DNA from: Bacillus pumilus
Lineage (GTDB): Bacteria; Bacillota; Bacilli; Bacillales; Bacillaceae
Direction: 5' to 3'
Length of the DNA stretch: 64,000 bases
NCBI RefSeq assembly: GCF_003431975.1
Contig: NZ_CP027116.1
Coordinates: 3,596,001 to 3,660,000, forward strand
The notes beneath the pieces are model-generated. The model was not told where the DNA came from, ran no database searches, and worked only from the letters and a program-made list of their open reading frames with translations. The translations under genes were made by a program, and so were the position numbers. Each line of letters begins with the position of its first letter. Within the stretch, counting starts at the first letter, position 1. This document shows, one piece after another, positions 36,802 through 48,120 of this stretch.

Positions 36802-37648
36802 GCTGATGCCATCTCCCTTCTTTCTGCAAATATTCGTGAAGTGCATCCTTCCAATGTCTCGGCTGCCAGCCTGTAGCTTCAATTCCTTGAAGGTCTAACA
36901 CAGAATAGGCTGGACGAGGCGTTTGGAAGCCGTACTCTTCCGTGGAAATTGGCTCAATGGCTGTAGACAGGTCGCTTTTCGCCACAATTTCTGACGCAAA
37001 GTCAAACCAGGAACAGCTGTCCCGATTACTGACATGGTAAATTCCTGCCTTTTGATCAAACAAATGAATGATGGCATCTGCGACATCTTTTGTATAAGTA
37101 GGTGAACCTACTTGATCGTTCACGATGCGCAAATGATCCTTTGTTTCTGCGAGCCGAAGGATGGTATTCACAAAATTATGTCCCTCATGTCCGTATAGCC
37201 AAGATGTACGGATGATTTTCACTTCATCTGATACAAGATGAATCAATTCCTCACCAAGCTTTTTACTCTTTCCATAAATGGTTTGAGGATCTGCTTGTGC
37301 ATCGACTTGGTAAGGAGTGTCTGCCTGCCCGTCAAACACATAATCTGTACTGACATGTAACACATCAGCCCCTACACTCTTTGCTTCAAGCGCTGTATAG
37401 TACGCGCCAATGCCATTAACAAGATACGCTTTTTCCGTTTCTGTTTCACACTGATCAACAGAGGTATATGCTGCTGCACTGACAACAATATTAGGCCGAA
37501 AGTGTCTCATCGCGTGTCTGACTGCTTGCTGGTCTGCGATATTGAGCATGCTCCTCGTTAAGGCAATGACGGTTATGTCTTTTTCCTTAAGCTGTCTGCT
37601 CAATTCCTTCCCTAATTGGCCGCCTGCACCGGTGATTAAAACTTTCAT
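36794..37648 (-). CDS. spsK: SpsK, dTDP-4-dehydrorhamnose reductase
   Basis: RmlD-type SDR that makes dTDP-L-rhamnose. 284 residues. Rossmann start VLITGAGGQLGKELS, AAYTSVDQCE, STDYVFDG, catalytic YGKSKKLGE (Tyr, Lys) and TSWLYG. Lies 3 nt after spsJ and overlaps spsL. Confidence 0.95.
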   Translation of the reverse strand: MKVLITGAGGQLGKELSRQLKEKDITVIALTRSMLNIADQQAVRHAMRHFRPNIVVSAAAYTSVDQCETETEKAYLVNGIGAYYTALEAKSVGADVLHVSTDYVFDGQADTPYQVDAQADPQTIYGKSKKLGEELIHLVSDEVKIIRTSWLYGHEGHNFVNTILRLAETKDHLRIVNDQVGSPTYTKDVADAIIHLFDQKAGIYHVSNRDSCSWFDFASEIVAKSDLSTAIEPISTEEYGFQTPRPAYSVLDLQGIEATGWQPRHWKDALHEYLQKEGRWHQHD

Positions 37649-37651
37649 CCG

Positions 37652-38617
37652 TCACCCTTCTTCGCTCTGATCATATTTGGCACGATACCAATTGATCGTT
37701 TTTTCAATACCTGCTTCAAATGACGTCTCCTGCGTCCAGTCCAGCTCCCCTTTTAGCTTGCTGGCATCAATGGCATATCGTCTGTCATGCCCTTTTCTGT
37801 CTTCAACAAACGAAATACGGTCATGACTGATCCCAAGCTGCGCCAGGATGGTTTTGGTCAAATCGAGATTCGTCTTCTCGTTGCCGCCGCCAATATTGTA
37901 CACCTGCCCAGCTGTTCCATTGTCTAGAACCTGCTTCACAGCTCTCGCATGATCCTCTACATACAGCCAATCGCGAATCTGCTGGCCGTCCCCATAAATC
38001 GGGATCTTTTCTCCATTGATTGCTTTTCTAATAATCGTTGGTATTAATTTTTCCTCGTGCTGATACGGTCCGTAGTTATTGCTGCATCGTGTGATCATTG
38101 CGGGTAATTGATGAGTGTGGATATAAGATTTCACAAGCAGGTCTGAACTCGCCTTGCTTGCTGAATAAGGATTATTCGGTGAAAGTGGTGTTTGTTCTGT
38201 GAAAGCAGGATCATCCAGCTCCAAATCTCCATATACTTCGTCTGTTGAAATATGAATGAGTTTTTTTGCCTTTCCCTTTAAGACTGCCTCCAGCATACGA
38301 TAGGTACCGAGGACATTGGTTTGAATAAAAGGCTCTGCCGATTCAATACTGCGATCAACATGCGATTCTGCCGCAAAATGAATGATGGCATCATAGACTT
38401 CATCAAATGCCTGATCCAGCTCATGCTGAAGGGTGATATCCCCTTGAATAAAACGAAAATGAGACAGTTTTAATAATTCCTCCATCTCCTCTGGATGACT
38501 GGCATATGTTAATTTGTCAAAAACAGTGAGCCGGACATCTTTTTCCTGGAGCAGTAGCTTCACAAAATTTAGCCCAATAAATCCGGCTCCGCCTGTAATG
38601 AAATAAGACTTCGTCAT
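37652..38617 (-). CDS. spsJ: SpsJ, dTDP-glucose 4,6-dehydratase
   Basis: RmlB-type extended SDR. 321 residues. NAD site [32 protein letters not shown] (Asp-Glu pair typical of 4,6-dehydratases) and [11 protein letters not shown] (catalytic Tyr, Lys). Overlaps spsI by 4 nt. The ATG follows AGAGGGA. Confidence 0.95.
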   Translation of the reverse strand: MTKSYFITGGAGFIGLNFVKLLLQEKDVRLTVFDKLTYASHPEEMEELLKLSHFRFIQGDITLQHELDQAFDEVYDAIIHFAAESHVDRSIESAEPFIQTNVLGTYRMLEAVLKGKAKKLIHISTDEVYGDLELDDPAFTEQTPLSPNNPYSASKASSDLLVKSYIHTHQLPAMITRCSNNYGPYQHEEKLIPTIIRKAINGEKIPIYGDGQQIRDWLYVEDHARAVKQVLDNGTAGQVYNIGGGNEKTNLDLTKTILAQLGISHDRISFVEDRKGHDRRYAIDASKLKGELDWTQETSFEAGIEKTINWYRAKYDQSEEG

Positions 38618-39354
38618 TCGTATCCCTCTTTTTTCTTCATCGTTTCAAACATTTTCGTAGATGCTTGGTGGAGAGATTCATGTGTTCCTGCATCTATCCA
38701 CCACCCTTTTAACATATCATAGGTTAGCTGACTATTTGAGATATAGAGATTGTTTACATCTGTAATCTCTAATTCGCCCCGATCTGACGGCGAGATTCTT
38801 TCAATGTATTGAAAGACTTCTTGATCATAAAAATAGATACCCGTGACACAGAAGGATGAACGCGGGTGTTCTGGTTTTTCCTCAATTGATACAATTCGGT
38901 GGTGGGCGGCATCAATCTCTGCAATGCCAAACCGCTTTGGATCTGCCACTTCTTTCAACAGAACCTTCGCTCCGTCTTCCTGCTGCTGAAAGGCTTCAAC
39001 AAAAGGAGTGAGCGAATCCTCAAACACATTATCACCAAGCATCAACACAAACTTCTCCCCTTCTACAAAGGGCTTTGCATAGGATAAACCGTCTGAAATC
39101 CCAGAAGCTTCAGGCTGGACCTGATACACAATGTTCATCCCAAGTTCCTGATCACCTTCAAGCAGCTTTTGAAACAGCGGGATTTGTTCTTCTTGTGATA
39201 TGAGCATTACATCCAAAATTCCCGCTTCTTTCAGTTTGAACAATGACCAATAAATCATTGGATATGAGCCAACCGGCAGTAAATGTTTATTGAAAATCTT
39301 CGTTAAAGGTGCCAGTCGTGACCCCTTTCCTCCTGCTAAAATAACTCCCTTCAC
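38614..39354 (-). CDS. spsI: SpsI, glucose-1-phosphate thymidylyltransferase
   Basis: RmlA-type nucleotidyltransferase giving dTDP-glucose. 246 residues. Signature [17 protein letters not shown], the metal Asp in [10 protein letters not shown], sugar-binding [14 protein letters not shown] and [11 protein letters not shown]. Lies 2 nt after spsG. With spsJKL it completes the four-step dTDP-rhamnose route. Confidence 0.95.
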   Translation of the reverse strand: MKGVILAGGKGSRLAPLTKIFNKHLLPVGSYPMIYWSLFKLKEAGILDVMLISQEEQIPLFQKLLEGDQELGMNIVYQVQPEASGISDGLSYAKPFVEGEKFVLMLGDNVFEDSLTPFVEAFQQQEDGAKVLLKEVADPKRFGIAEIDAAHHRIVSIEEKPEHPRSSFCVTGIYFYDQEVFQYIERISPSDRGELEITDVNNLYISNSQLTYDMLKGWWIDAGTHESLHQASTKMFETMKKKEGYE

Positions 39355-39356
39355 AT

Positions 39357-40385
39357 CTACACATCCTTATGTTCTTTTTGATGATGGTTCATGAGGTGTA
39401 TAAGAATGTTTTTCACTCGTTCGGTTCCTTTTCCATCAATGAGTGATCGTCCATTGAGATGAATGCTCCTGCGGAGAAAGTAGCTGCCGGAAAGTCTTCG
39501 AGCAGCACGCCAGATATCCTTTTCATCCACAAGATCACCTAATCCAAGATGATGACAGGCTCCATTTTGCGCAAAACGAGCGGCAGTCACTGCTTGGTGG
39601 TCTACTTGTGAAAGGACAATACTGGGTACTCCGATACAGACGGCCTCATATAACGTCATCCCGCCAGCAACAATCGCCAGATCGGCTTCCGCAAGATGGG
39701 CAGGTAATTGATCCGTATGGCGAATGAATTGAATATGTGCAGCCTCGATTTGTTCTTCGACACGAGAGGCTTTTCCCGCAACTGCTAGAATGTGTAAATG
39801 CCTAGCTTCAAGGAGTGAAGATACAACCTTTAATAACAATCCACCTGGATCACTTCCCCCAAGGCTGACAACCACCTTTTTGCATTCTTTTCGAACCTCA
39901 TATGTGTCTTTTAATTTGCTGATCTCGTGATCTAACAATAAATAAGGTGTTCCATAGAAATAGTCCGTTCCATTTACTTGCAGGTGCTTTTCGTCCAAAC
40001 CACCATAAATGCCGTTTACGACAGCATCGGCAAGCTGGCAGGCTTCTGCTCTTTCTTCCTCAAACAAGACCAGCTTTGCATACCGAGAGGACGATTTGAT
40101 CGACCGAAGGAACTGAAGGTCACAGTCAAGGACATCAACCAATAGAAGATCAGGATGCAGCTCTTTGATATCCTGCTCCATTTGAAGGGATACGTTTGAT
40201 TCCTGCACCAAATGAACGTGCCACTCTGGATGTGAGAGCATTTCTACACACATCTGTTCATTTGTATAGAAATATAAGTCGTCTCCTTCTTGAATCAATT
40301 CCTTTGCCAGCCTTTTCATTCTGACGACATGCCCCATCCCTCTTAAAAAACCACCGTACACAACAATCATGATTTTTTTATTCAT
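39357..40385 (-). CDS. spsG: SpsG, PseG-like nucleotide-sugar hydrolase/glycosyltransferase-fold protein
   Basis: 342 residues with the GT-B look of PseG/LegG UDP-sugar hydrolases: N-terminal [16 protein letters not shown] (catalytic-loop GxGHxxR), [12 protein letters not shown] and [20 protein letters not shown]. Role in the sps pathway: release of the sugar from its nucleotide for nonulosonic acid synthesis (by analogy with PseG). Coupled to spsF by a 4-nt overlap. Confidence 0.9.
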   Translation of the reverse strand: MNKKIMIVVYGGFLRGMGHVVRMKRLAKELIQEGDDLYFYTNEQMCVEMLSHPEWHVHLVQESNVSLQMEQDIKELHPDLLLVDVLDCDLQFLRSIKSSSRYAKLVLFEEERAEACQLADAVVNGIYGGLDEKHLQVNGTDYFYGTPYLLLDHEISKLKDTYEVRKECKKVVVSLGGSDPGGLLLKVVSSLLEARHLHILAVAGKASRVEEQIEAAHIQFIRHTDQLPAHLAEADLAIVAGGMTLYEAVCIGVPSIVLSQVDHQAVTAARFAQNGACHHLGLGDLVDEKDIWRAARRLSGSYFLRRSIHLNGRSLIDGKGTERVKNILIHLMNHHQKEHKDV

Positions 40386-41122
40386 TCAGCATCCTTCTGT
40401 CTCACAAATTGATTCAACCGAACAATATCAGGATCTTGTTCACAAATGGTGATGAGCTCAGCTGTAGGCATAGCAATAGCTCCACCAGCTTTCTCAAGTA
40501 AATGGGTGGCAAATACGTAATCTTCTTCTGTATCAATTGTGAATCGATAAGCAGGATATGCGAGTTCTTTGGGCGGTGTGAATAATTGCAGTTGAAATCG
40601 TTCAGGATGCTTACGGATATACAACGTGACATGCTCACGTTCCGGCTGCGCGAGGGGAAAATTGTCGATTTCACGTAAAATGGTTGCATTGATGATTTCC
40701 CCGGAAATACCGAGTGGCGTTCCAGTCGTATACGTGTAATCAGCCTTCCTCTGTCTATGTTCTTCAAGCATTTTCGACAAAAGCGCCGGATCTATAAATG
40801 GATTATCTCCTGTTAAACGCACAATAGTTTGTGGTTCAAAATGCTGGACGATTTGTGCGAATCGATGCAATACATCCATCTCACTGCCACGAAATACCTT
40901 ATAGCCTTTTGATAAACAATAATGAGCCAACAGGTCATCTTCTGCTTCGACTGTTGTGGCGATCATGAGGTTCTGCGTTTTGTGATTGTAATGATCTGAT
41001 TGCTTTACCCGTTCAACGATGAAATCAATTAGCGCCATACCACCTATCGGCTTCATCACCTTTTTTGGCAGTCTTGTTGAGCCCATTCTAGCCTGTATGA
41101 CAAAGAGTACATCATTGATCAT
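40382..41122 (-). CDS. spsF: SpsF, CMP-nonulosonate synthetase-like cytidylyltransferase
   Basis: NeuA/KdsB-type transferase that would activate the nonulosonic acid with CMP. Start at the ATG at 41122 (MINDVLFVIQARMGSTR), 246 residues; upstream codons lie in spsE. Motifs: QARMGSTRLPKKVMKPI, RLTGDNPFIDP (metal Asp). Overlaps spsE by 11 nt and spsG by 4 nt. Confidence 0.92.
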   Translation of the reverse strand: MINDVLFVIQARMGSTRLPKKVMKPIGGMALIDFIVERVKQSDHYNHKTQNLMIATTVEAEDDLLAHYCLSKGYKVFRGSEMDVLHRFAQIVQHFEPQTIVRLTGDNPFIDPALLSKMLEEHRQRKADYTYTTGTPLGISGEIINATILREIDNFPLAQPEREHVTLYIRKHPERFQLQLFTPPKELAYPAYRFTIDTEEDYVFATHLLEKAGGAIAMPTAELITICEQDPDIVRLNQFVRQKDAE

Positions 41123-42236
41123 GTCGGGACTCCTGCATGAGCACATCTTTCCACGAAACGCCTGTATGGGCTGGGATGTCTCTGACAGCCTTTGTGCCAA
41201 GTAAAATCTCCATGTACCTTGGATGAAGACCTTGGCTTTTTTGTCCTGGACGTAATACAGCTAGGTTTTCCGCTGTCAACGCCTCGCCCTTTGCAATACC
41301 TTTTGTCGTAAAAATCCCTCGATACGCAAATTCACGAATCGGCCCTTCAATGGCTGTTGTCGTTTTATAAGAACTGCCAAGGAGCTCCTCTGACACAGAA
41401 TGAGCGTCTGTTTCTGATTGCTTTCGGTCCTTTTCAGCCGCTCGAATATGCTGAACCATTTCCTTTAATTCCTCTGGATCAAGTGCAAAGGAATGATCGG
41501 CGCCAAGCAGCGTCTTATCTACGGTAAAATGCTTTTCAATCATTGCTGCCCCAAGCTTCACAGCGGCAACAGGCGCTTCAGTTGGATGCTCACTATGATC
41601 GGAAAAGCCGATGACTGCCCCAGGAAAAGCGGAGGCTAAGGTTTGGAGCACACGAAGGTTCGTGTAAGCTCTAGGAGCCGGATACTTTGCGACGCAATGC
41701 ATGATGGCAACCTGATGATTTTGCTCACTTGTAATTGCCTCATATGCTTCATGTACATCTGCAATGGTTGCTCCGGCTGTTGAAAAAATAATAGGCTTTT
41801 GAAAAGAAGCCGTGTGACGCATCAAAGGCAAATGATTGATTTCATAGGATGCCAGTTTGAACGCTGGCGGATCGGTTTGATTCAATAGATCAGCAGATTC
41901 CTCGTCACACACTGTGCTTAAAAAGATCAGCCCTTTTTCCTCACAGCGCGTCAATAGCGCCGGCAGCCATTCTGGCGGCAGCTCCATTTGTTCTACTAAA
42001 GAAAAAATGGATACTTCTTCTCCCTTAGCTGTTTCGTATAAACCAGGTTCCTTTTGATACATCCGATCAGCTTGGAACATTTGAAACTTTACCGCATCGG
42101 CACCTGCTTCTTTTGCCACATCAATCAAAGCAAGCGCCTGATCCAACTTTCCATCGTGGTTAATGCCTGCCTCTGCAATGATAAAAACAGGCGCACCATC
42201 CCCCACTTTGCGATCTCCAATATAGAAATGCGCCAT
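41112..42236 (-). CDS. spsE: SpsE, nonulosonic (sialic-type) acid synthase
   Basis: NeuB/LegI/PseI-type TIM-barrel enzyme that condenses a hexosamine with phosphoenolpyruvate. ATG at 42236 behind AAAGGAGAGAGG; 374 residues. NeuB domain (IAEAGINHDGKLDQAL, KFQMFQADRMYQK, GFSDHSEHP, EKHFTVDKTLLGADHSFAL) followed by a C-terminal SAF antifreeze-like domain (about 310-370). Central enzyme of the spore-surface sugar pathway. Confidence 0.95.
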   Translation of the reverse strand: MAHFYIGDRKVGDGAPVFIIAEAGINHDGKLDQALALIDVAKEAGADAVKFQMFQADRMYQKEPGLYETAKGEEVSIFSLVEQMELPPEWLPALLTRCEEKGLIFLSTVCDEESADLLNQTDPPAFKLASYEINHLPLMRHTASFQKPIIFSTAGATIADVHEAYEAITSEQNHQVAIMHCVAKYPAPRAYTNLRVLQTLASAFPGAVIGFSDHSEHPTEAPVAAVKLGAAMIEKHFTVDKTLLGADHSFALDPEELKEMVQHIRAAEKDRKQSETDAHSVSEELLGSSYKTTTAIEGPIREFAYRGIFTTKGIAKGEALTAENLAVLRPGQKSQGLHPRYMEILLGTKAVRDIPAHTGVSWKDVLMQESRHDQ

Positions 42237-42237
42237 C

Positions 42238-43113
42238 TTACCTCTCTCCTTTTTTCGGCCATACATGGTAATACAGAAAAGTATTCATTGTCCTAAATCC
42301 CATCTTCTCGTACAGCTGGATCGCAGGAATGTTATGCAGCTGCGTTCCAGCGGAGATGAAGCTATATTGTCTGTCATGAGATACTTTCATCATCTCTACA
42401 AACAACCTTTTTCCGATCCCTTTTCCCTGAATATCTGATCTAATGGCAAAAAGCTCAATCCCCATTTTATTATCTATGGCCTTTCCTTGAATCATGCCCA
42501 CCACTTCATCGTTCAGCTTTGCTACGAGATTGATATCTGCACGCCCATACAAATTATTCCTCATCCACTCCTGATAGAAATGCTGAACAACATGCTGGTC
42601 TAGATATGGATCAAGTGCATAGCGGCTTTTCACAAAAGCCTGACCACCGAGTGAAACCGCCTCATCGTATTCCTTTTCATCCGGCAGACTAATCACCACA
42701 TCTTGACCTGATAATGGCATCTCCATTTGAGCAGGCGGTGCCTCAAGTCTAGTGAGACCGCCGACATAATACACATGTGATAGTTTTTGGACAATACGGT
42801 TTTTTTCAAGATCAGCCGCATCAAGTCGTAAAAAGAAGAAATCGCATTTTTCGCTTCTCATCCAAATGATGAATCGCTCCATCAATTCTTTAAAGAGTAG
42901 CGCTGATTCAGCTTCCACAAACTTCACATGAAAAATATGCTGATTAAAAATGCCACTCTCCCATTTAGACCAGTCGTATAACAGCACCGCTTTGAGCTGG
43001 GCGCCGCTGACGAGGGCAAATTGTTTGAAACCGTTCATGTATTCCGCCCGATGATCATATTTCTCTAGCCAAGCGGCAAGCATCTGATCGTCTATTGCAT
43101 GAACGACCTTCAT
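42238..43113 (-). CDS. spsD: SpsD, GNAT N-acetyltransferase
   Basis: 291 residues. C-terminal GNAT domain with the acetyl-CoA loop IRSDIQGKGIGKRLF and AIQLYEKMGFRTMNTFLYYHV. The N-terminal half looks like a degenerate second GNAT module. Expected to acetylate the amino sugar made by SpsC. Overlaps spsC by 4 nt. Confidence 0.92.
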   Translation of the reverse strand: MKVVHAIDDQMLAAWLEKYDHRAEYMNGFKQFALVSGAQLKAVLLYDWSKWESGIFNQHIFHVKFVEAESALLFKELMERFIIWMRSEKCDFFFLRLDAADLEKNRIVQKLSHVYYVGGLTRLEAPPAQMEMPLSGQDVVISLPDEKEYDEAVSLGGQAFVKSRYALDPYLDQHVVQHFYQEWMRNNLYGRADINLVAKLNDEVVGMIQGKAIDNKMGIELFAIRSDIQGKGIGKRLFVEMMKVSHDRQYSFISAGTQLHNIPAIQLYEKMGFRTMNTFLYYHVWPKKGER

Positions 43114-44288
43114 GACGATGCCTTCTTATCTTTTAAAATAGACAACACTGCGGTGATGACATCCTGCACATCTTCATCTGTCATACTTGGATAAAGCGGG
43201 AGTGAAAGAGTTCGTTTGTAATAAGTGAGTGATTCAGGGAAATCCTTTGGTGAATAGTTGTAGGTTTGCTTGTAATATGGATGAAAATGAACAGGAATAA
43301 AGTGAACGCTCGTGCCAATTTTATACTCCTTTTGTAGCTGATCAATCATGTCATCTCGTGTGATGAATGCTTCTTCTGGATCAACTTGCAGCACATACAA
43401 ATGCCACGCATGTCTTCCCTTGTCGTGGACAGGCGGTAAGATCAAACCTGCTTCTTTTTGAAAAGCCTGGTTGTATGCCTTTGCAATCTGTTCTCTGCGG
43501 GTCTGCATATTTTCCAGCCGGCTTAGCTGAACGAGCCCTAACGATGCTTGCACGTCAAACATGTTCATTTTATAGCCGGGTTCCTCGACCTCGTAATACC
43601 ACGTTCCCTTTTCTCCATAGCGATTCCACGCTCCCTTACTCATTCCGTGGAGCGCTAGTCTTCTGATTCGAGCTGCAAGTGCATCATCATTTGTCGTCAG
43701 CATGCCGCCTTCTCCGGTCGCTATATTTTTCGTTGCATAAAAGCTAAAGGCGGTCGCATCACCAATTGATCCAATGGGCTGATCGTCATACGTCGTATAG
43801 AGGGCATGGGCGGCATCCTCAAGCACAAACAAATCATATTTTTTGGCAATGGCTAAAATACGGTCCATATCACATGATTGACCAGCAAAATGAACAGGTA
43901 CAATCGCTTTTGTATGTGGTGTGATGGCCGCTTCTACTTTCTCCGCATCCAGATTGAGTGTCGCAGGATCAATATCCACGAAGATAGGTGCTGCCCCCGT
44001 ATGGATGATCGTATTCGCTGTTGCGCAGAACGTCAGAGGCGTTGTGATCACCTCATCACCAGCCCCAATGCCTCTCGCCTTTAACGCTAAAAATAGAGCA
44101 GCTGTACATGAATTGACAGCTATCGCGTGTTTTGCACCTGTCAGCTGTCTAAATTCTTCTTCAAACTGCCTTACTTTTGGTCCGGTTGACAGCCAGCCGG
44201 ACTTTAATGTTCCAATGACTGCATCAATTTCTTCCTGTTCAATCAAAGGCAGTGCATAAGGGAGAAATTGTGTTCTCTTTTGTTCCAT
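43110..44288 (-). CDS. spsC: SpsC, DegT/DnrJ/EryC1 sugar aminotransferase
   Basis: 392-residue PLP enzyme that aminates a 4-keto sugar nucleotide. Motifs: GWLSTGPKVRQFEEEF, VNSCTAALFLAL, VPVHFAGQSCDM, LEDAAHALYTTY and the PLP Lys in SFYATKNIATGEGGM. Lies 18 nt after spsB. Confidence 0.94.
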   Translation of the reverse strand: MEQKRTQFLPYALPLIEQEEIDAVIGTLKSGWLSTGPKVRQFEEEFRQLTGAKHAIAVNSCTAALFLALKARGIGAGDEVITTPLTFCATANTIIHTGAAPIFVDIDPATLNLDAEKVEAAITPHTKAIVPVHFAGQSCDMDRILAIAKKYDLFVLEDAAHALYTTYDDQPIGSIGDATAFSFYATKNIATGEGGMLTTNDDALAARIRRLALHGMSKGAWNRYGEKGTWYYEVEEPGYKMNMFDVQASLGLVQLSRLENMQTRREQIAKAYNQAFQKEAGLILPPVHDKGRHAWHLYVLQVDPEEAFITRDDMIDQLQKEYKIGTSVHFIPVHFHPYYKQTYNYSPKDFPESLTYYKRTLSLPLYPSMTDEDVQDVITAVLSILKDKKASS

Positions 44289-44306
44289 ATCACTTGCCCC
44301 CTTTTC

Positions 44307-45719
44307 TTATCTCTTAAAATCCACACCTGTTTTTGTTTTAAGCAGAGAAAGCAGAACATCGGTAGAATGCACATGTGGATAATTTTCTTTAACAAAAAGG
44401 GCACCTTGCTGTTTAGACAGCTTCATCTCTTGTTCATCCGACAAAATATGGATCGCTCTCTCAGCAAGTTCAACTGGATTTTCCATATGATAGCTGCCAA
44501 ACGACTCATAATAAGGGTACCTTCTCCCTTCTGTCATCTTCCCAATCAACACACTTTTTTTAAACAGCATGGCTTCAAGCCCGACAGTTGATGTAAGCGT
44601 AATGACCATATCCATATATGGCAGCAGGTCATATAAGTCGATTTCTTTTTTAATCAATCTCACTTGGCTCGCTCCCCGCTCAATGGCCTCATAATCTTTT
44701 AAGCGGTTTCGGGCCATTTCCCATGGGTGCGGCTTGATGATCAGCTGGGTATCTTTCTGTTTTGCAAGCGTTTTAAGGACATTTCCATAAAAGGCCTCTG
44801 AAAATGGCTGCGTCGCCACAAGTACTGTCTTTTTGGCTGGGCTGAAATTTAATTTACGAAACAGCAAATCCTGTTGAAGTGGCTTTCGTTCATGCACCAA
44901 ATCAAACCTTGGATGCCCCGTCATCTCCACCTGTTCAGGCTGACACCCTTTGTCTACATACCAGTCCTTTTCATACTTCCCAAACACCCCATGAAGTGTT
45001 GTGAAAATCGGTAAAAAGGCTTCATCACCCATGAGCGCACCATGCTGAAGACAAATACTAGTGATTTGACGCTTCACTGTTTGCAAAGCCAGCACTCGGC
45101 TGTAAACATCCTCCGTCGTACCAACAACAACGGCTGCAATTGGATGCTTTTGAAATAACGCCTCTGTCTGGTCAATCACATCAATAAATTGCACAATGTC
45201 CTTCCGAAGTTTTTCTTGAAAAAAATCATTTCCAAAAACAGGATGCTGCGCGTAAGGTTTCAGTAGAGCGTTTGCTTTTTTAATATATTTAGCATGGGCT
45301 TTATTATTAACCTCTCCCACTAAATCCGGCTTACTGATAACTGGTAATCCGAAATAATCAGCCTTTTTCCAGCGGGCCAACACCACCGTTTTGTTCGGAT
45401 GAAATCGTTTATAATTATTTTCAGTAAAGCGTAGGTGTTCGAAGTGAAGCAATGCCTTTCCACCTGCCGGACGATATGCGATACGCTTAATCTTTTGTTT
45501 GTGCTGATCAAAAAATGGCTGAATGTCTTGCGGCAAAGGACGAGTGGTAGTCAGTTTGTGACCAAACGCTTCATCTTCCATTCGTTCTCTGACCTCTGGG
45601 CTGATATATTGATAAAAATTGCTGATTAATCCAAGAGGAATTTGACGGTAAGACAAGCCTTTCATTAAATTCACATACTCAAAGTATACCTGCCAATAAT
45701 GATGAATATAGTGCGTCAT
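44307..45719 (-). CDS. spsB: SpsB, CDP-glycerol glycerophosphotransferase-like / capsule-type transferase
   Basis: 470 residues (474 in B. subtilis). C-terminal half has the GT-B-like glycerophosphotransferase pattern (KKTVLVATQPFSEAFYG, LIIKPHPWEMARN, DMVITLTSTVGLEAMLFKK). The exact reaction is unknown; it is needed for the spore-surface polysaccharide. Only 5 nt separate it from spsA. Confidence 0.9.
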   Translation of the reverse strand: MTHYIHHYWQVYFEYVNLMKGLSYRQIPLGLISNFYQYISPEVRERMEDEAFGHKLTTTRPLPQDIQPFFDQHKQKIKRIAYRPAGGKALLHFEHLRFTENNYKRFHPNKTVVLARWKKADYFGLPVISKPDLVGEVNNKAHAKYIKKANALLKPYAQHPVFGNDFFQEKLRKDIVQFIDVIDQTEALFQKHPIAAVVVGTTEDVYSRVLALQTVKRQITSICLQHGALMGDEAFLPIFTTLHGVFGKYEKDWYVDKGCQPEQVEMTGHPRFDLVHERKPLQQDLLFRKLNFSPAKKTVLVATQPFSEAFYGNVLKTLAKQKDTQLIIKPHPWEMARNRLKDYEAIERGASQVRLIKKEIDLYDLLPYMDMVITLTSTVGLEAMLFKKSVLIGKMTEGRRYPYYESFGSYHMENPVELAERAIHILSDEQEMKLSKQQGALFVKENYPHVHSTDVLLSLLKTKTGVDFKR

Positions 45720-45724
45720 TCAGG

Positions 45725-46573
<849 letters not shown>

Positions 46574-46670
46574 TTATAAAATTGTATTTTTTATCGATCT
46601 TATCTTTGAAAAACGTGAAATTTTTGGTAATATAAGTAATCATTTATGTGTATTAAAGGAGTAAAAAACA

Positions 46671-47345
46671 TTGGAAGCTATGAAGAGTGATCTCTCCCAA
46701 GAAGAAGAAGCAAAAGGATTTTTTCGATTTTTTAGAATTTTTGTGGCGACAAAAACGATTGTCCGATCATATCGACATTCCTCTATTCCAATTTGGCTGA
46801 TGATGCTCCTTGCAAGTATCGCTGGTACGGGCTGGGTCTACGAAGGGTATTTTAGCGAGTATATGGGCAATCATATTCCATTTCCTTTTATTCTGTTACA
46901 AGGTGCGGGATATGGTATTCTAGCAGGTAATCTTGGGCTATTTTTCGGTGTACTCATCCTAAAATGGTTGGGGCGTCTTTTTTTCGGTATTCAAACGGCG
47001 TATCGAGGTGTACTGAAAGCCTGCACGCTGACGGTCTTTTTCCCTTCTGCTTTATTTGCACTCAGTTGGATTTTCACGATTGGAATGCTCGGTCCGTACA
47101 CGTTTGTCAAAATCTCACCTTACTTAGATCAGCATTATGAAGTTTGGTATTATCTCGATTTTTTAACATTGATTGACGCTTATGCAAAGACGTGGATATT
47201 GGGAATGACTGTTTTAGGCATTGTCGCTGTAATGAAGCTGAAATTATGGCAAGCCTTTCTTATTGTGATTACACCGCTTGCGGCATGTTTTCTCATCATG
47301 ACACTTTTATTTGATGTCCATCGGGCTTTAAATTGGATAATGTAA
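46671..47345 (+). CDS. Yip1-family five-span membrane protein
   Basis: 224 residues, TTG start behind AAAGGAG at a 9-nt gap. After a polar N-terminus (residues 1-40) come five hydrophobic segments (about 43-60, 73-100, 118-142, 165-185, 190-215), the Yip1-domain layout, with AGNLGLFFGVLILKWLGRLFFG in the second block. Divergent from spsA and upstream of gerQ, inside a run of spore-surface genes, but nothing shows it to be sporulation-specific. Function unknown. Confidence 0.7.
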   Translation: MEAMKSDLSQEEEAKGFFRFFRIFVATKTIVRSYRHSSIPIWLMMLLASIAGTGWVYEGYFSEYMGNHIPFPFILLQGAGYGILAGNLGLFFGVLILKWLGRLFFGIQTAYRGVLKACTLTVFFPSALFALSWIFTIGMLGPYTFVKISPYLDQHYEVWYYLDFLTLIDAYAKTWILGMTVLGIVAVMKLKLWQAFLIVITPLAACFLIMTLLFDVHRALNWIM

Positions 47346-47420
47346 GGAAGATTGCACATCATATTCGTAAGCAACGAAGCACAGACCTGACAAAGAATGC
47401 GAGGGTTTGTCCGCGCCTAT

Positions 47421-47446
47421 GGAACTGCACCGCAGTTCCTTTTTTT
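47421..47446 (+). terminator. Terminator after the Yip1-family gene
   Basis: GGAACTGC / GCAGTTCC with a 3-nt loop and seven T. Confidence 0.88.
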
Positions 47447-47456
47447 CGTTGAATGT

Positions 47457-47485
47457 ACATATTCTCCCCTCCTGTCTCATAGTGT
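47457..47485 (+). promoter_or_regulatory. Candidate SigE promoter of gerQ
   Basis: ACATATT, 14-nt spacer, CATAGTGT, close to the SigE consensus; gerQ is SigE-dependent in B. subtilis. About 85 nt before the ATG. Confidence 0.55.
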
Positions 47486-47568
47486 GAAAGAGAGAAAGAA
47501 TGCTATGGAAACAACAGGTGCTTAAGCGCCTTCTGTTTAGAACACCATGAGGAAAGAGGAGGAACGTT

Positions 47569-48111
47569 ATGAAATTGAAAAATCAATTTGGGCAAGGTTC
47601 GGGTTTCGAAGGTCAAGATTTTCGCCAGCAACAATATGGAGCAAATCCGTATCCTGCGCAGCAGATGGGTTATTCAGTCCCTCCCCAAACGCAGGGTCAA
47701 ATGCAAGGACAAATGCAGCAGGGATTTTCGCCAATGCCGTCTACTGGTACATTACAAGGGGGGCAAGGCTCGCAGAGTGGCGGTCAGCCGTATCAAATTC
47801 CTTCTGGACCGATTTATCAGCAGAACGTCACCGGTCAGCTTCCGCTTGAACAGTCCTATATTGAAAATATTTTACGATTGAACCGCGGCAAGGTAGCCAC
47901 GATTTATATGACATTTGAGGCGAGTAAGGAATGGAACTCGAAGATTTTCAGAGGCGTCATTGAAGCTGCAGGACGTGACCACATTATCATTAGTGATAAC
48001 AAGTCAGGAACACGATACTTACTATTAACGATCTACCTTGATTACATTACGTTTGATGGGGAGATTCAATACGACTATCCATACTCTATGTCCACATATT
48101 CTCCGAGATAG
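47569..48111 (+). CDS. gerQ: Spore coat protein GerQ
   Basis: Inner-coat protein needed for CwlJ localisation and calcium dipicolinate germination; cross-linked by transglutaminase Tgl through its lysines. 180 residues. The N-terminal two fifths are Gln/Gly/Pro-rich with short QGQMQGQM repeats, and the C-terminal domain (about 90-180: LPLEQSYIENILRLNRGKVA, IYMTFEASKEWNSKIFRG, YLLLTIYLDYITF) is the conserved GerQ fold. ATG behind GAGGAGG. Formerly ywdL. Confidence 0.95.
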   Translation: MKLKNQFGQGSGFEGQDFRQQQYGANPYPAQQMGYSVPPQTQGQMQGQMQQGFSPMPSTGTLQGGQGSQSGGQPYQIPSGPIYQQNVTGQLPLEQSYIENILRLNRGKVATIYMTFEASKEWNSKIFRGVIEAAGRDHIIISDNKSGTRYLLLTIYLDYITFDGEIQYDYPYSMSTYSPR

Positions 48112-48120
48112 ATCATCGCA

